A DNA stretch of 64,000 nt, taken from the NCBI RefSeq assembly GCF_040954645.1, contig NC_092805.1:19184741-19248740 (forward strand), read 5' to 3'. The notes under the pieces were generated by a model that was not told the origin of the DNA, did no database searches, and was given only the letters and a program-made list of their open reading frames with translations. This document shows, in pieces, positions 41,840 to 53,348 of this stretch. This DNA is from Diabrotica undecimpunctata (Eukaryota; Arthropoda; Insecta; Coleoptera; Chrysomelidae). Made by a program: the position numbers and the translations under genes. How positions within the stretch are numbered: position 1 is the first letter of the stretch; each line of letters starts with the position of its first letter.

Positions 41840-42940
41840 GAGGGTACTTTTCGCAGTAAAACAATATTTTAATATTAAGCATGACGTTGACACATTAAAT
41901 GATTTGACATTTTATAGGGACAGTGTTATAGTTCCGGATTCTTTGCGACATAGATATTAAAGTTGCTTAATGAAACACACTTTGTGGTTAAAAAGACACA
42001 GCAAAGAGTGAGACAGTTGCTGTTGTGGCCAAATACGAATAAGGACATAGTGGTTTTGGTTGTAAATTTTGTTGATTGTGAGAGGTATTAAAAAAATAAT
42101 GTTAAAGAGCCGTTTATACTAAGAGAAATTTCAGAAATGCCATCTCAAATGCTAGAGAATAATATTTCTGAATTTAGAGGAGCATCTTATTTAATCGTAA
42201 TGGATTATCTCACAAAGTGGATTGGAATTATTCAATTGCCATCCAAAACATACCAGTCAATAATAAATTCATTCATTTAAGACTATGTTTGCCACATACG
42301 GGATTCCTTTGGAAGTTGTATCCGATAATATGCCTTTTAGCTCTAGGGAATATCGAGAGTACTTTTAGGAATGGAATTTTAAATTTGTGACATCTAGCCC
42401 TAGAGATCTTCGAGCAAATGGGCAGACGGAACGAGCTGTTCAGATAGCTAAAAATATTCTCAGAAAGTATGACGATCTTCAGTTAGCCTTAGCATATAGA
42501 AACACCTAAAATACACAGCTGTTAGGATCAGATAAGTCCCCAGCACAACTCTTGAATAGTCATAGACTTAGAGGCAAGCTTTCAGTTTTACATGATAAAT
42601 ATATACCAGAAGAATTAGACCTAAAAAGGGAAAAGAATAAATTGGATAATAACAAAAAATTATACAAGCACTTCTATGATAGAAACACAGCGATAAAAGA
42701 AGAAATAGGTGAAGGGGATAACGTGATTATCAGGAAAGATGGGCATGGGAACCTGCAGACAATGTTTACAAGAGCCAAGGTCATATGTTGTTGAGAAATA
42801 AAATCGGACATTGGTAAGAACAAATAGCTATCACTTAAGACCATCTAGTAATATGCCCAAATATCATATTAACCTAGAAGATGAAGTAAGAGTGAAATAC
42901 CGAATCAGTTTCCTAGCAGAAGTAAAAAATTAATTAAACC
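41840..42940 (+). pseudogene. Gypsy-type integrase, decayed
   Basis: Pieces in order: LTFYRDSVIVPDSLRHRY, the zinc-binding region (H...CERY), VMDYLTKWIGIIQLPSKT (first catalytic Asp), YGIPLEVVSDNMPFSSREYR (second Asp), ANGQTERAVQIAKNILRK (catalytic Glu region) and LALAYRNT. SDKSPAQLLNSHRLRGKLSV starts a clean 80-codon end (42552-42794) with the usual GDNVIIR motif. Several frameshifts and stops lie upstream. Confidence 0.85.
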
Positions 42941-43059
42941 TCCATCTCTATATATTGATTTCGAGATTTACTAATTTTGCAACCAGTTAGTATTAATATT
43001 AGTCTTTATTTTACAATAATTTTATTCTTGGTTCATTGTAGTAATTTCTTTGTTTTATT

Positions 43060-43071
43060 GGAAGGGAAAGA
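43060..43071 (+). other. Polypurine tract of the Gypsy-type element
   Basis: GGAAGGGAAAGA immediately before TGTTATGGG of the right LTR remnant. Confidence 0.65.
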
Positions 43072-43152
43072 TGTTATGGGACTGAATAGCTCATAAATCT
43101 AAAGTCCTGTGACCATATATCACTTGCATCATTTTAAGTGTTGTTGGTTGGA
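43072..43152 (+). repeat. Right LTR remnant of the Gypsy-type element
   Basis: Direct repeat of 38689-38775. The true right end is not resolved. Confidence 0.65.
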
Positions 43153-44584
43153 ATACGATGACAAAGGACAGGTGGCGCGAATTGAGACAAAGAGGTTATT
43201 ATTAAAGTAATCAATAAAGTAATACAATAATGGATATTAAACATTATTATAATAAATCTTATAGTTTTTTGCATTAAGGCATGTTAATTCTCGACGGGTA
43301 TTTGGTATGGACCCATTGTATTTACAACTTTTGTATGTTTGTTTTATACTGATTTCAAAGGACTTTTTATGCGACTATCCCTCAAAACTGTCTTATCTAC
43401 TAAACCTCAAAACTACGTACACCATTTATTAAATTACAGCTACCAAAACATTAATTTAAACTGCAGAAAACAGTTACTGTATTCTTTGTTGGGAACTATA
43501 TTTAACCATAAACAATATTTCACTGACAAAATATTCCACATAAAATACTCCTAGTCAAATATTATGCCAGACATTTCATAATTATGAAAAAGTGAAGTCA
43601 TGTAAATGTAATGTATATTTAGTCGTCAACAGCAATAGTATAATTAAAACACAACTTTCTTTCTTTCTTTTAACAGTTCAATTGTTTGTAATATGTACTT
43701 CAAGCAATGATTACTGCTTGTATGTATTGATATGTCAATGATCCTACTTATTAGACATAGACACGTTAGTCTTTTAAAAAAATTAAAATAAATTAAACAT
43801 ATATACAAATGTTTGAGTTCGTGCGTAGATCAAAACAATGACTAGAGTCGTCAAATAAGAGTACGAATTGAAATACCAAGACAATCATTTATGGAAATAG
43901 AAAAAAGCTTTGTAAATAACAATAATAATAACTAAGGGAGAATTCAAAGAATTATTAAGGTCAAAAATTTTCGGTTCCATCAGAATTGTATCACATCAAA
44001 CGATGGGGAGTGTATGAGACTAACAAAATGAACGAGCCCACGTTGCTTAGAGTCAGAAGAGATGTGGGGGTGGTTCTTTAGACATTCCCACTAGTATACA
44101 AACTGATATACAATTACGTTGAAAGAAAAGAAAAGAATACAAAATAATAGCTACTAGAGGTAAACCAGAAATATTAAATAGATAAAACAAAGAAACAATT
44201 AATAAACAAATTACCAAAAGGGCGCCACCTTATTCTTTCTTTATAGCTTAAATGAACAAACTAATTTGTGTTGATACATTTATTAAAGTATTTACCTCTG
44301 ACCTACATGTACGAAGATAACTAAATTGAATTTTTAAATTATTCTCTACTTACCGGCTACCAAGAATAATTTTCACATATTCTTTTAAAATAATTTAAGA
44401 AAATATTAAAATTTTCTAAATGTATAGCACGTGACTTACATTTGGAAATTACCATTTTACTGATGATTCAAATTTAGCATCTGTTATTATTTTAAAATAG
44501 TAAAAACGATAGAGCATAAAATTAATTAAAAAATATCATTTAATTTTGAAATTCTAGTCTTATTGTTGCTGTAATAATATTAAT
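43153..44584. other. Nothing recognised
   Basis: AT-rich; may include the rest of the right LTR. A 71-codon plus-strand frame at 43339 has no known motif. Confidence 0.45.
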
Positions 44585-46262
44585 CATCATCAAAGTGGCT
44601 CGACAATCCGTTGTGGATCTTGGCCTACTCACAAAGAAGTCGCCATTCCTGTCGATTCCTGGCAAACTTCCCTACTTCCCTACTTCCCTACTAATCTTCT
44701 GACCACTAGAATCAGTAGGTTTCGTCCACATCATCAATCCATATCTTTGGTAGTCATCCTCTACTTCTTGTGCGCTCTGGTTTTAAAAATGTTAATCTCT
44801 TCGTGTATTCGTGATCTGACATCCTAGCAATGTGTCCAGCCCATCTAAGTCTCTACACTTTAACGAATTTCACAATATCTGGATCGGTGTATAAGTGATA
44901 TAGTTCAAAGTTGTATCTTCGACGCCATAGACCATTTTCATTTACACCCCAAAACTCTTTCTAAGAATTTTTGTCTCAAAAATACCAACAAGTCTTTCAT
45001 CATTTTGAGATAAGGTCCACATTTCAGCCCCATATATCAAAACCGATCTTATTAAGGTCTTGTATATATTGTGATTTACTGCACGTTTTATATTTAATTT
45101 TTTAAATGTTTCTGGAGACCGTGACCAGTTTTGTTTGCAATTGCCATGCGTCTTTTTATTTCGTCGCTTGTCGTGTTTGTTGCGTTTACTAGGGGTTTGT
45201 AAAAACCCACATATATTTGGTTTTTTCTTCGTTTACAAGTCCTAATTCACTTGCCGCGTCCGCAAGCCTTGTAAAACACTGCACCATTCTTTCATACTTC
45301 TGCCCACTATATCGTCAGCGAATGCGAGAATTTGCGTCGATCTATTAAAAATAGTTCCATTTGTTCTAATATTTAATTATCTGATTTCCTTTTTCAAGGC
45401 AATATTATATATAACTGACGTAACTGACTTAGGTGGGATCCCAAAGTCTATCATTGGGATAGGCTGTTTACGTAGGCTGCTTTGAAGTTAACGAAGAGAT
45501 GGTGTGTATCTATGTATGTTATATTCTAGTGACTTTTTTAGAATCTGCCTATGTGCTTGAATTTTATGTGTATTTGACTTTCAAGCAGTAAATCCACATT
45601 GATATTGACCAACAATATCCTTTGTAAAATGTTTAAGACTTTTAAACAATATATTGCCGAAGATTTTATACGCAGATGCTAACAGAGTAATGCCTCTATA
45701 GTTCTTACATTCCAGTTGATCAACTTTTTTATACAACGGACATATTATTTTGCCATATAACTACCATTAGTTTATGGATTGCTGCAAAAAGTTGATCACC
45801 ACCTTTTTTATACATTTCCGAACAGATTTCATCGCGTTCCTGGGGCTTTATTGTCTTTGAGTTTTAGGATGGCGTTTGACACTTCTTCTCTTGTTGGGTC
45901 TTCACTGTGTAGTTGACGTAGATTTTGTGGATTCTCCTGATAACTCCTTCAATATCTTTGATATTTAGATGTTGGCTGAAATATTGTGTCCATCTGTTAA
46001 GAACTGAGTTTTTATCATGTAGAATATCACCGTTAGTGTCTTTACAAATTTTTAATCGTGGTTTAAATTCTCGATGGCTATTATCCAAAGGATTTGTAGT
46101 ATTTCCTCGTTTCATTTTTTCGAATAAACTTCTGTATCTCATTGAGAGTATTCTGTTCATAAAATATTACCTCTTTTTACGTTCTCTCTTCCGACTTTGG
46201 CATTTAAGTCTCCTGCTATTATTTTGATGTCATTTTTTGGGCACTCTGGGTACTGCTGGAAT
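44585..46262 (-). pseudogene. Group 2-like LINE with endonuclease scrap, linker, RT and C-terminus
   Basis: The right end (46262-46190) reads PECPKNDIKIIAGDLNAKVG RE, the GDxNAKxG motif of the AP-type endonuclease. An internal deletion near 46170 joins it to the linker (46160-45864: RYRSLFEKMKRGNTTN, NGDILHDKNSVLNRWTQYFS). RT follows: KNYRGITLLASAYKIFGNIL, GQYQCGFTA, THKIQAHRQILKKSLEYNIH and ILAFADDIV. The C-terminus has IYGAEMWTLSQNDERLVGIF and RLRWAGHIARMSDHEYTKRL, ending in a GATGATGATTA tail near 44585. The catalytic FADD is readable near 45316. Many frame changes. Confidence 0.85.
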
Positions 46263-47176
46263 AATATTAAACGAATTAAATAGGAAACGATGTTACTTAT
46301 CGATACAATTCCACGGGAAGAGATAATATATTAGTACATCGGAAAAGAACTCAAAAAATACTTTTATTGCATCTGGGTATCCATCAAAATAAATAACCTG
46401 GCGTCTACCTGACGTAACGTCCACCAGAAGGAATTTTAACAAAGAGAAGTCAAGCAGTTAATTATTTAAAAATGTTTGTTTTTCCTTCTGTAAAGATATA
46501 AAAAAAGGGAACGTTAGTGTCTCATTTATACTAAAAATTGGTTGAAAACTATAGAGAAATTTCAAAATCTTACTTGATGGACTTTTTCACAAAGAGCACA
46601 ACGTATTAATTCACACTACGTATCGAAATGGAACGAGCCACGCTTGTTGAAAACCTTTACCCGCTTTCTTGCCGCAATTACGATGCAGTTTTACCAGTCT
46701 GATCATTTTGACCAATTAAGAAAGGAAGTTTTAAAAACAACCATAAGTGTTTATTGCCCTGTATGAGATTCCAAGAGGAAGCGTTTTACTTAAGGTAATT
46801 TGAAGATGTTAACTTAAATGTTTTCTTTGTAGATTTGTAATGCGTACATTGAAACCTTATATAGGGTCGCATAAAAGTTACTGCTTTCTGAATTAAATTA
46901 GTTTTTCAATCTTTACAGACTATTATTATATTTAAGTCTTGATTACATCTTTTAGGTAGCCACACATTAAAGAGGTTTAAACACATTTGTTTTACATATC
47001 TAAATTTAAATTAGATTAAAAAGTAGTAATGACATACTGTCGATGATTAACGAATTAACTAAAAAGGGGATACCTTTTTCCCTTAGTTGAAAATAGTGGC
47101 ACTACATATGTTTAACCAGTATGACAAACGGAAGCCAACTTTAGCTTTTTAAAGTAAAAAAGTAAATATCACGTAC
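46263..47176. other. Elongase intron sequence, nothing recognised
   Basis: AT-rich, no supported frame. Confidence 0.5.
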
Positions 47177-47367
47177 CTCATATAACATGAAAACACTGTA
47201 CAGCACTTGTGCTCCATTATATAATATTAGAACCTCTTTGAGCTTAAACGGTTTTCGATTTTCCATAAATGTTGGCCCCAAAAAGAGGATCACATACAAA
47301 TATCCTAAGATCATGGTTATAGTGGGAAAGATGCTCTGAACCAATGGCCAGTCTGTTGTTCTGGGAT
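47177..47367 (-). CDS. Elongase (ELO family) coding exon 2
   Basis: 191 bp, acceptor CTTTTTCAG|AT and donor GAG|GTACGT. With the G from exon 1 it encodes residues 21-84: DPRTTDWPLVQSIFPTITMI, LGYLYVILFLGPTFMENRKP and FKLKEVLILYNGAQVLYSVF MLYE. DPRT.DW, the first membrane segment, LGP..MENRKPF.L and YN..QV are all standard ELO features. The second membrane segment begins here. It ends in phase 0 and continues to exon 3 nearly 30 kb away. The open frame on either side extends into intron and is not coding. Confidence 0.95.
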
Positions 47368-47643
47368 CTGAAAAAGACAAGGTATGCAATGAAAACTTAA
47401 CACTTTCATAATTCCTATTTTTGATAGAAATAAGTTTTGATTTGTATCTACGATACATCATAAAATGTACTGTATATTGTTACGGTAAATGTGATGAATC
47501 GGTGATTGTGCATAATTTACGGTTATCTATCTATACAAAACGCTAGGACGATAAGTCGCACTGTTCGTCCGATAGGGCAACTACGCCATCTAGGAAAGAA
47601 ACCTGAACTACCAACATCTGACATTTCAATTATATTTTGTTCT

Positions 47644-47812
47644 TGAAATAAAATTAAATAAGATTAAATAAAATCATATAAAATTAAATGAAATAAAACA
47701 AAATTAAATAAAATTAAATAAATTAAAACAAAATAAAATAAAATTAAATAAAATTATATAAAATTACGTAAAATAAAAAAAAAGTAAATATACTTAAATA
47801 AAATTAAGTAAG
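47644..47812. repeat. AAATAAAATT-type low-complexity repeat
   Basis: Degenerate repeats of AAATTAAATAAAATT over about 170 bp. Confidence 0.9.
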
Positions 47813-47984
47813 AGCTATAGGTACCTGTAAAATAGCTGCTATACCGTTTCCACGTCATTTCCCATGTAATATCCCATAAGAAAATGCTAAGGTTCATTGT
47901 GCTCAGTTTTTAAGCGTTTTGTGGTGGATAGAATAGTTTGACGGATCGTGACGTATGATACATCATTGAAACGGAGAGGGGTTA

Positions 47985-48650
47985 GCGAATATGTTGAGAA
48001 AGAAAACCAGAAGGATATAACGAATACGGATCTTCCTCATGTTTCCAACCCCGTCTATCGTGCTCCGCTCTTATCCAGTTTTTATTGAGTCTTCTTAAAT
48101 CGTCAGTCAATCTTGTAGTTGGTCGACCGACGCTTCTCTTGCCTTCCCTTGGCCTCCATTCCAATAACCTCTTTGTCCATCGCCCATCTGTCATTCTTTC
48201 TATGTGTCCTGCCCATCTCCATTTTAGTCTGGCTATTTTCTCGATGATGGCAGTCACTCCGGTTCTTCTCCTGATGTCTTCGTTGGTTATTCTGTCTCGC
48301 AGAGTTATTCCTTACATCGACCGCTCCATTCTTCTCTGCGTGACTCTCAGTTTGGTAGCTGCTGCTTTTGTTAAGGTAAGTGTTTCTGCTCCGTACGTCA
48401 AGACTGGGAGGACGCACTGATCAAATACCTTTCTCTTTAGGCATGTAGGCAGCTCACTTTTAAAAGTTTCTCTCAGTTTTCCAAATGCTGCCCACCCAAG
48501 GCCGATTCTTCTCTTCAGTTCATGAGTCTGGTTATCCCTGCCAATCATAATTTCATGTCCCAGGTATTTATATCTATCTACGAGTTCAATTTCTTTCCCA
48601 CCAATACAACAGTTGGGTACTCCATTATTAATGAACGTATAGTTACGCAC
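47985..48650 (-). pseudogene. Group 2 (RTE-like) LINE C-terminal part
   Basis: Minus strand from 48650: NNGVPNCCIGGKEIELVDRY KYLGHEIMI, LGWAAFGKLRETFKSELPTC LKRKVFDQCVLPVLTYGAE and RMERSM, one stop at 48312, then RITNEDIRRRTGVT, IARLKWRWAGHIERMTDGRW, SVGRPTTRLTDDLRRL and NWIRAEHDRRGWKHEEDPYS. Only one nonsense change interrupts about 220 codons, so the copy is rather young. It is 5'-truncated at 48650, a point that coincides with the first unit of a tandem repeat. Confidence 0.9.
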
Positions 48651-49160
48651 GAGACGTCATAGGGTACTATGGATAAAAATAGTTTAACTAAAAGACAAAT
48701 TTTGATTAATTGACTTAAAGAAGGCCTCTGGCTGAGTACAAATAAACAAGTTATCAAATCCTAACATGCGACATAGTAAATAAAAGGTGATGATATAACG
48801 AAAATATTCAGATAGAAAAAACAAACAAGGTGACTACTAAAGGGGTACTACACAATATCTTCATTATTAATAAATGCCTAGCAGCATGCGAGATATCATA
48901 GGGCACTATGTATAAAAATATATTTACCATAAGACAAATTTTGATTTATTGCCTTAAAGAAGGTGTTAGGAGTACAAAATAAACAACAGATCGGATCGTA
49001 ACATGAGACATAGCAAATGCAAGGAGAGAATATAATAAATATATTCAGATAGGAAAAACAAACAAGGAGACTACCAAAAGAGCACTACACATCGTCTTCG
49101 TTATTAATAAACGTATAGCGACATTCGACATCACATGACACTATGGATGATAATAGACAT
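48626..49160. repeat. About 237-bp tandem repeat, 2.2 copies
   Basis: Units begin at ATTATTAATGAACGTATAG (48626), ATTATTAATAAATGCCTAG (about 48863) and TTATTAATAAACGTATAGCG (about 49100). Each is followed by CATAGGG(T/C)ACTATG and AGACAAATTTTGAT. Offsets are 239 and 235 bp. The first 25 bp of unit 1 are also the first bases of the minus-strand LINE fragment. Confidence 0.8.
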
Positions 49161-49424
49161 AATATGTAAGACATAAACGGAGAAAACTAGTAGAGAGAAA
49201 ATTAAAATAACCCAGGACCAAATAATATTAATGAGTCAAACGAGTACACCGAGAAATACGAATGGGAATAAAGAAAGCCTGCAGTGCGTTTAAGAATACG
49301 AAAAAAATACTATGTAGTTGAAACCTAAACCTAAAATTAAAATTATGTATTATGTAGTTTACATGTTCTGCTTCCTCTGTCTTGTCGTATGATGTAGAGA
49401 CTTAAACACATTCTAACTCGATGC

Positions 49425-49800
49425 TTAAACACTAAATAAGATATTCATGAGTAAGCTGAAGACATTTGAGATGTGGGCAGATCGTAGGAAGTTGAAACTC
49501 TCCTGGAAGGACAAAATAACTAACCAAGTTGTACTGGAATGGATAAACAAACAAAAAGAGGTCGTATTCATTATTAAAATGATAAAATTACAATACCTGG
49601 GATATATATCACGTGGAGATAAGTATCAACTGTTACAACTAATTATACAGGGAAATTTTGAAGGTAAGCACAGCATAGGAATGGGAAGAATATCTTGGTT
49701 GAGAAATCTTAGGGAAGAGCAAGAACCTCCAGGGTCAGAATTGCCACGGTGATAGACAATCTTTGTAGCGAAGATGGTACATAAAGAAAAATAAGTTAAA
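49425..49800 (+). pseudogene. Group 1 LINE C-terminal fragment
   Basis: 49447-49752 is open: LKTFEMWADRRKLKLSWKDK, LEWINKQKEVVFIIKMIKLQ, YLGYISRGDKYQLLQLIIQG and GMGRISWLRNLREEQE. A short deletion then removes the segment before the end (VATVIDNLCSEDGT in another frame) and an AAGAAAAATAAG tail follows. 5'-truncated. Confidence 0.85.
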
Positions 49801-50154
49801 ATTACGTTATCACGTAAATAAAAGGACATAGGAAATGAAGAAATTTTGAAGGGAGTAAATAAACATTGTGACCTGATGACATGGACTAAAATGCAACATA
49901 TCTTACAAAGGACACATATTTAGACACGATAGATATAAATTTCTTTAACTGATACCTGAAAATAGAAGTCATACGTGGTTTTGCCGAAAACAAATGCCTT
50001 GATCACGTAAACAAAAAAGAATGGAGAAGGGTTGACCTACAAAATCTAATAAGAAGATCCCAAAATATGGAAGAATTAGGTATAGTTTAAATTAAAGAGA
50101 CGGCTCCTAAAGAAAAAGTTTGTCTAAATAAAATATCGGTAACCAATAACGTGG
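49801..50154 (+). other. Possible decayed LINE C-terminal sequence
   Basis: Scattered plus-strand matches such as GHIFRHDRYKFL and EWRRVDLQNLIRRSQN suggest a second LINE end, but the frames are too broken to annotate firmly. Confidence 0.3.
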
Positions 50155-50188
50155 CTAATTACTATTTAAATGGGAATAAGCCACAATT
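50155..50188 (+). repeat. 34-bp inverted repeat, left copy
   Basis: CTAATTACTATTTAAATGGG AATAAGCCACAATT, the exact reverse complement of 53337-53370. It flanks the LINE at 50190-53234. Confidence 0.92.
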
Positions 50189-50417
50189 GAGGGTAGCGGG
50201 TAGACACTCTTTACGAGCCCGGTAAAGACAAGTCTGCTTCAGGGATGCGCCCCTGCCCACGCGAGCTCGGCTTTTTCTCCCAATCTTCTTCCGGGAGAGA
50301 AACGGATCCTAAGCCCTAAATCCTACCCACCAACCCAGACCTACCCAAATCCTTCCCTTCCCTCCTCAACCCGCACTGGATCAGCGTGAGGAGATAACTA
50401 TCCAAACCTTCAAGTCA

Positions 50418-52850
50418 GTGTACAGGACAAAAAAGAAAAGGCCCTTAGTGCCCAGCACTTCCCAGAGACTTGATCACGGCAGCGATCAAACAACTAACGG
50501 AAGGGGGGGTGCTAAGAATACCTGGGTAAGACCCGGCTGCCACAAGATGACAATTTGGCTATGCTCCTACAATACTCGAACACTGACGGACGACAATAGA
50601 TTCCCAGAAATAGAAAGTGAACTAAAGGATATAAAATGGGATATCCTTGGTATATGCGAGACCAGAAGAAAAAGTGATGAGTATATAATACTAAAAAATG
50701 GCACACATTTTATGCATAAAGGTGGCGAATACACGGGAGTGGGATTCTTGGTAAAACAAAGCCTCACACAGTGTATCGAAGAATTCAAGCCCATATCAGA
50801 CAGAGTAGCATATCTCATCATCAGGACTAATAAAAGAACCACTCTGAAAGTGATCCAAGTGTACGCTCCGAGCAAAAGCCACGACGATGAAGAAGTAGAA
50901 ATATTTTATGATGAAATAAGAACAGCTATAGATACAAATAAAGCAAATTACGAAATACTATTAGGAGATTTTAATGCTAAATTGGGCAAAAAAGAGGAAG
51001 ATTACGAACATTTAATTGGTAACTATGGCTACGGGAAAAGAAACGATAGAGGAGAAATGCTTCTCAATTTCATGAATGAACATAACATGTACTCAATGAA
51101 CTCCTTTTTCAATAAAAAACCAAGCAGAAAATGGACATGGATGAGCTCCGATAAAAAGACAAAGAATGGAATAGATTATATCTTAACGAAAAATAGAAAC
51201 CTAATAGAAGACGTATCAGTATTAAATCAGTTTGACCTAGGAAGCGATCATAGACTAATAAGAACAAAACTAATAATTAACAAAAAACTAGAAAGAAAAA
51301 GAATGCATGAAAAAAGATACAAATGGACATCTGAAGAAATCAAAAATGGTGAATTTAATAAAAAGATAGCGCATGCATTAAATCAAGTTAGCATGCAGCA
51401 GATAAACTCCAATGATATTGATGATTTGAATAACCTTAATACCGAAACAGTGAATAAAAGCCTTCTGCAACTGAAAAAACAACAAATAAAAAGAAGGAAG
51501 ATCTTAAATAAATCTAACAAAAGGGGAACCGACGAATATAGAGAACTTAATAGGCAGATTAGAAAAGGAATCAGACAACAAAAAAGAAAAGAAAAAAATA
51601 AGAGTATGAAATGCCTCAGACCGACACTAGGACGAAGACAGATGATATCATTAATGGGAAAAGACGAAAATGAAATCACAACTAGAGAAAACATACTGAC
51701 ACGAATAGAAGAATTTTACACAGAACTTTACAGAACACATCAACAAGATGATGAGATGAGACCAGCACGGAATTTAATAAAAAATGTTGGATCAGAAATA
51801 ATGCCAAAAGTAACAATTTCAGAGGTAACTACAGCATTGGAAAACATGAAGAGAAATAAAGCTGCAGGAGAAGATAGTATTACCACAGATATGATATTAG
51901 AAGGAGGTAAGGAACTAATTGCAATTGTAACTAAGCTTGTGGGCAGTTGTTTACATCAGGGCAAAGTCCCTAAGAGCTGGAACAACTCTAAAGTAATCTT
52001 ATTACTCAAGAAAGGTGATAGTCGAAAATTGGAAAACTACAGACCCATCAGTCTACTCTTACACCTGTTTAAAATACTCACCAAAGTCATAACTACTCGA
52101 CTAACAAGGAAATTAGACGAATACCAACCATATGAACAGGCAGGTTTTAGAAAAGGCTATTCAACTTCCGATCACCTGTTAACCACAAAAATATTAATAG
52201 AAAAATGTAACGAATACAAGTTTCCAGTTTTCTTAGCATTTGTAGACTACGAAAAAGCTTTCAATACCATAGAACACTTGGCCGTAATAAACGCAATGCA
52301 AAATTGTAGAATAGACAGCAGATATATTAACTTAATAAAAGAAACTATGAACCAAGCTACAGCTACATATTACCTAAATGAAAATGAACACACGAACCCT
52401 GTACCATTAAACAGGGGAGTCAAACAGGGAGATATTTTATCACCCAAACTGTTCACCTTAGTTTTAGAGGACGTTTTTAAAAACCTAAATTGGAAATATA
52501 AGGGAATAAACATCAATGGCCGCTACCTCAGTAATCTACGATTTGCAGATGACATAATCCTGATAGCTACTGACCTACAAGAAATGCAAACCATGCTTTT
52601 AGAACTACATATCGAATCTTCTAAAATAGGACTGAAAATGAATTTAAACAAAACAAAAGTTATGCACTCCGAAGACACCGTGACAATAATAAACGATAAA
52701 GTTATAGAAAAAGTTGAAGAATATATATACTTAGGACAAAAAATAATACTAAATAGGGAAATTCAAACTGAAGAAATAAAAAGAAGAAGAAAGTTAGCTT
52801 GGGCAGCATTTGGTAAACTGAACTATATACTCAGAAATCAACAAATTTAA
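50418..52850 (+). CDS. Endonuclease / reverse transcriptase of the LINE (810 codons, C-terminally cut by a stop)
   Basis: The endonuclease occupies about residues 45-286 (WLCSYNTRTL, ILGICETRR, LLGDFNAKLG at 183-190, SDHRLI at 276-281), an APE-like domain that nicks target DNA. The basic linker is at 287-460, and NKAAGEDSITTDMI at about 480-493. RT is at about 515-760: ENYRPISLL, EQAGFRKGYSTSDHLL, FVDYEKAF at 608-615 (first catalytic Asp), GVKQGDILSPKLF and RFADDIILIA (FADD at 709-712). All catalytic residues I can check are present. The frame ends at a nonsense codon (NQQI then TAA) where LHLRSKVFDACIIP would continue. Start choice is uncertain: M44 (MTIWLCSYNTRTL) lies just before the endonuclease. 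An open frame this long is unusual in this window and implies a young copy. Confidence 0.9.
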   Translation: MYRTKKKRPLVPSTSQRLDHGSDQTTNGRGGAKNTWVRPGCHKMTIWLCSYNTRTLTDDNRFPEIESELKDIKWDILGICETRRKSDEYIILKNGTHFMHKGGEYTGVGFLVKQSLTQCIEEFKPISDRVAYLIIRTNKRTTLKVIQVYAPSKSHDDEEVEIFYDEIRTAIDTNKANYEILLGDFNAKLGKKEEDYEHLIGNYGYGKRNDRGEMLLNFMNEHNMYSMNSFFNKKPSRKWTWMSSDKKTKNGIDYILTKNRNLIEDVSVLNQFDLGSDHRLIRTKLIINKKLERKRMHEKRYKWTSEEIKNGEFNKKIAHALNQVSMQQINSNDIDDLNNLNTETVNKSLLQLKKQQIKRRKILNKSNKRGTDEYRELNRQIRKGIRQQKRKEKNKSMKCLRPTLGRRQMISLMGKDENEITTRENILTRIEEFYTELYRTHQQDDEMRPARNLIKNVGSEIMPKVTISEVTTALENMKRNKAAGEDSITTDMILEGGKELIAIVTKLVGSCLHQGKVPKSWNNSKVILLLKKGDSRKLENYRPISLLLHLFKILTKVITTRLTRKLDEYQPYEQAGFRKGYSTSDHLLTTKILIEKCNEYKFPVFLAFVDYEKAFNTIEHLAVINAMQNCRIDSRYINLIKETMNQATATYYLNENEHTNPVPLNRGVKQGDILSPKLFTLVLEDVFKNLNWKYKGININGRYLSNLRFADDIILIATDLQEMQTMLLELHIESSKIGLKMNLNKTKVMHSEDTVTIINDKVIEKVEEYIYLGQKIILNREIQTEEIKRRRKLAWAAFGKLNYILRNQQI

Positions 52851-53234
52851 TTACATCTTAGATCTAAAGTTTTTGATGCATGCATTATTCCGATATTAAC
52901 TTATGCGGCACAAACATGGACAATCACAAAAAAGAATATGAATATATTTAAAGTCACTCAACACGCGATGGAAAGAGCAATGCTAGGTATATCACTTAAG
53001 GACAAGAAAACAAACACATGGATAAGACAAAAAACCAAAGTCACCGATGTGGTGCAAAAATCATTAAAGTTGAAATGGGAATACGCTGGACATGTAGCTA
53101 GGAAGCTAGGAGCGATCTAAACAAATGGCACAGATCAATTTTAACCTGGAGACCATACCAACACAAAAGACCCAGAGGCAGACCTCCTATGAGATGGACA
53201 GATGATCTGAAAAGGACTGCCGGGAAAAATTGGC
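52851..53234 (+). pseudogene. C-terminal remainder of the LINE protein
   Basis: In the same frame after the stop: LHLRSKVFDACIIPILTYAA, TITKKNMNIFKVTQHAMERA, MLGISLKDKKTN and WEYAGHVARKLGAI. After a frameshift come SILTWRPYQHKRPRGRPPMR and WTDDLKRTAGKNWL. Two disruptions (the stop at 52848 and a frameshift near 53115) separate it from the main frame. Confidence 0.88.
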
Positions 53235-53348
53235 TAAGCCACAATTAAAGGTTAAAGTTTCAATTTCCACTTCGGAAATCGTTCTCAAAACTTCCGAAGT
53301 GGAAAATAAAACGTCAATAAACTTACTTTAACCTTTAATTGTGGCTTA
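53235..53348. repeat. 114-bp palindrome at the LINE 3' boundary
   Basis: 24-bp perfect arms TAAGCCACAATTAAAGGTTA AAGT (53235-53258) and its complement (53325-53348). Inside is a second 14-bp stem TTTCCACTTCGGAA / TTCCGAAGTGGAAA (53264-53277, 53292-53305). Confidence 0.9.

Larger units (their letters stand above)
38689..43152 (+). mobile_element. Decayed Gypsy-type LTR retrotransposon
   Basis: A direct repeat of about 85 bp marks the LTR starts: TGTTGACTAAGTGTCAAGAG at 38689 and TGTTATGGGACTGAATAG at 43072. Both share GACTGAATAG, TAAAGTCCTGTG and TAAGTGTTGTT. The right one follows a purine tract. In between, plus-strand pieces of protease, RT, RNase H and integrase occur in the Gypsy order (integrase last). 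The full LTR lengths were not resolved. A foreign gene fragment replaces the region between RT and RNase H. Confidence 0.8.
50190..53234 (+). mobile_element. Near full-length group 2 LINE
   Basis: A GC-richer 5' region (50190-50417) resembles a LINE 5' untranslated part. It is followed by an endonuclease/RT frame (50418-52850) and a C-terminal remainder (52851-53234) that stops at KNWL, short of the usual YVQQW end. No (GAT)n tail is present. The 3' end abuts a 114-bp palindrome, and a 34-bp perfect inverted repeat encloses the whole block. Confidence 0.88.

Noticed and set aside
47141..47461. 106-codon minus-strand frame as a single-exon gene
   Set aside because: Splice sites at 47367 and 47177 and the elongase match show only the middle is coding; both ends are intron.
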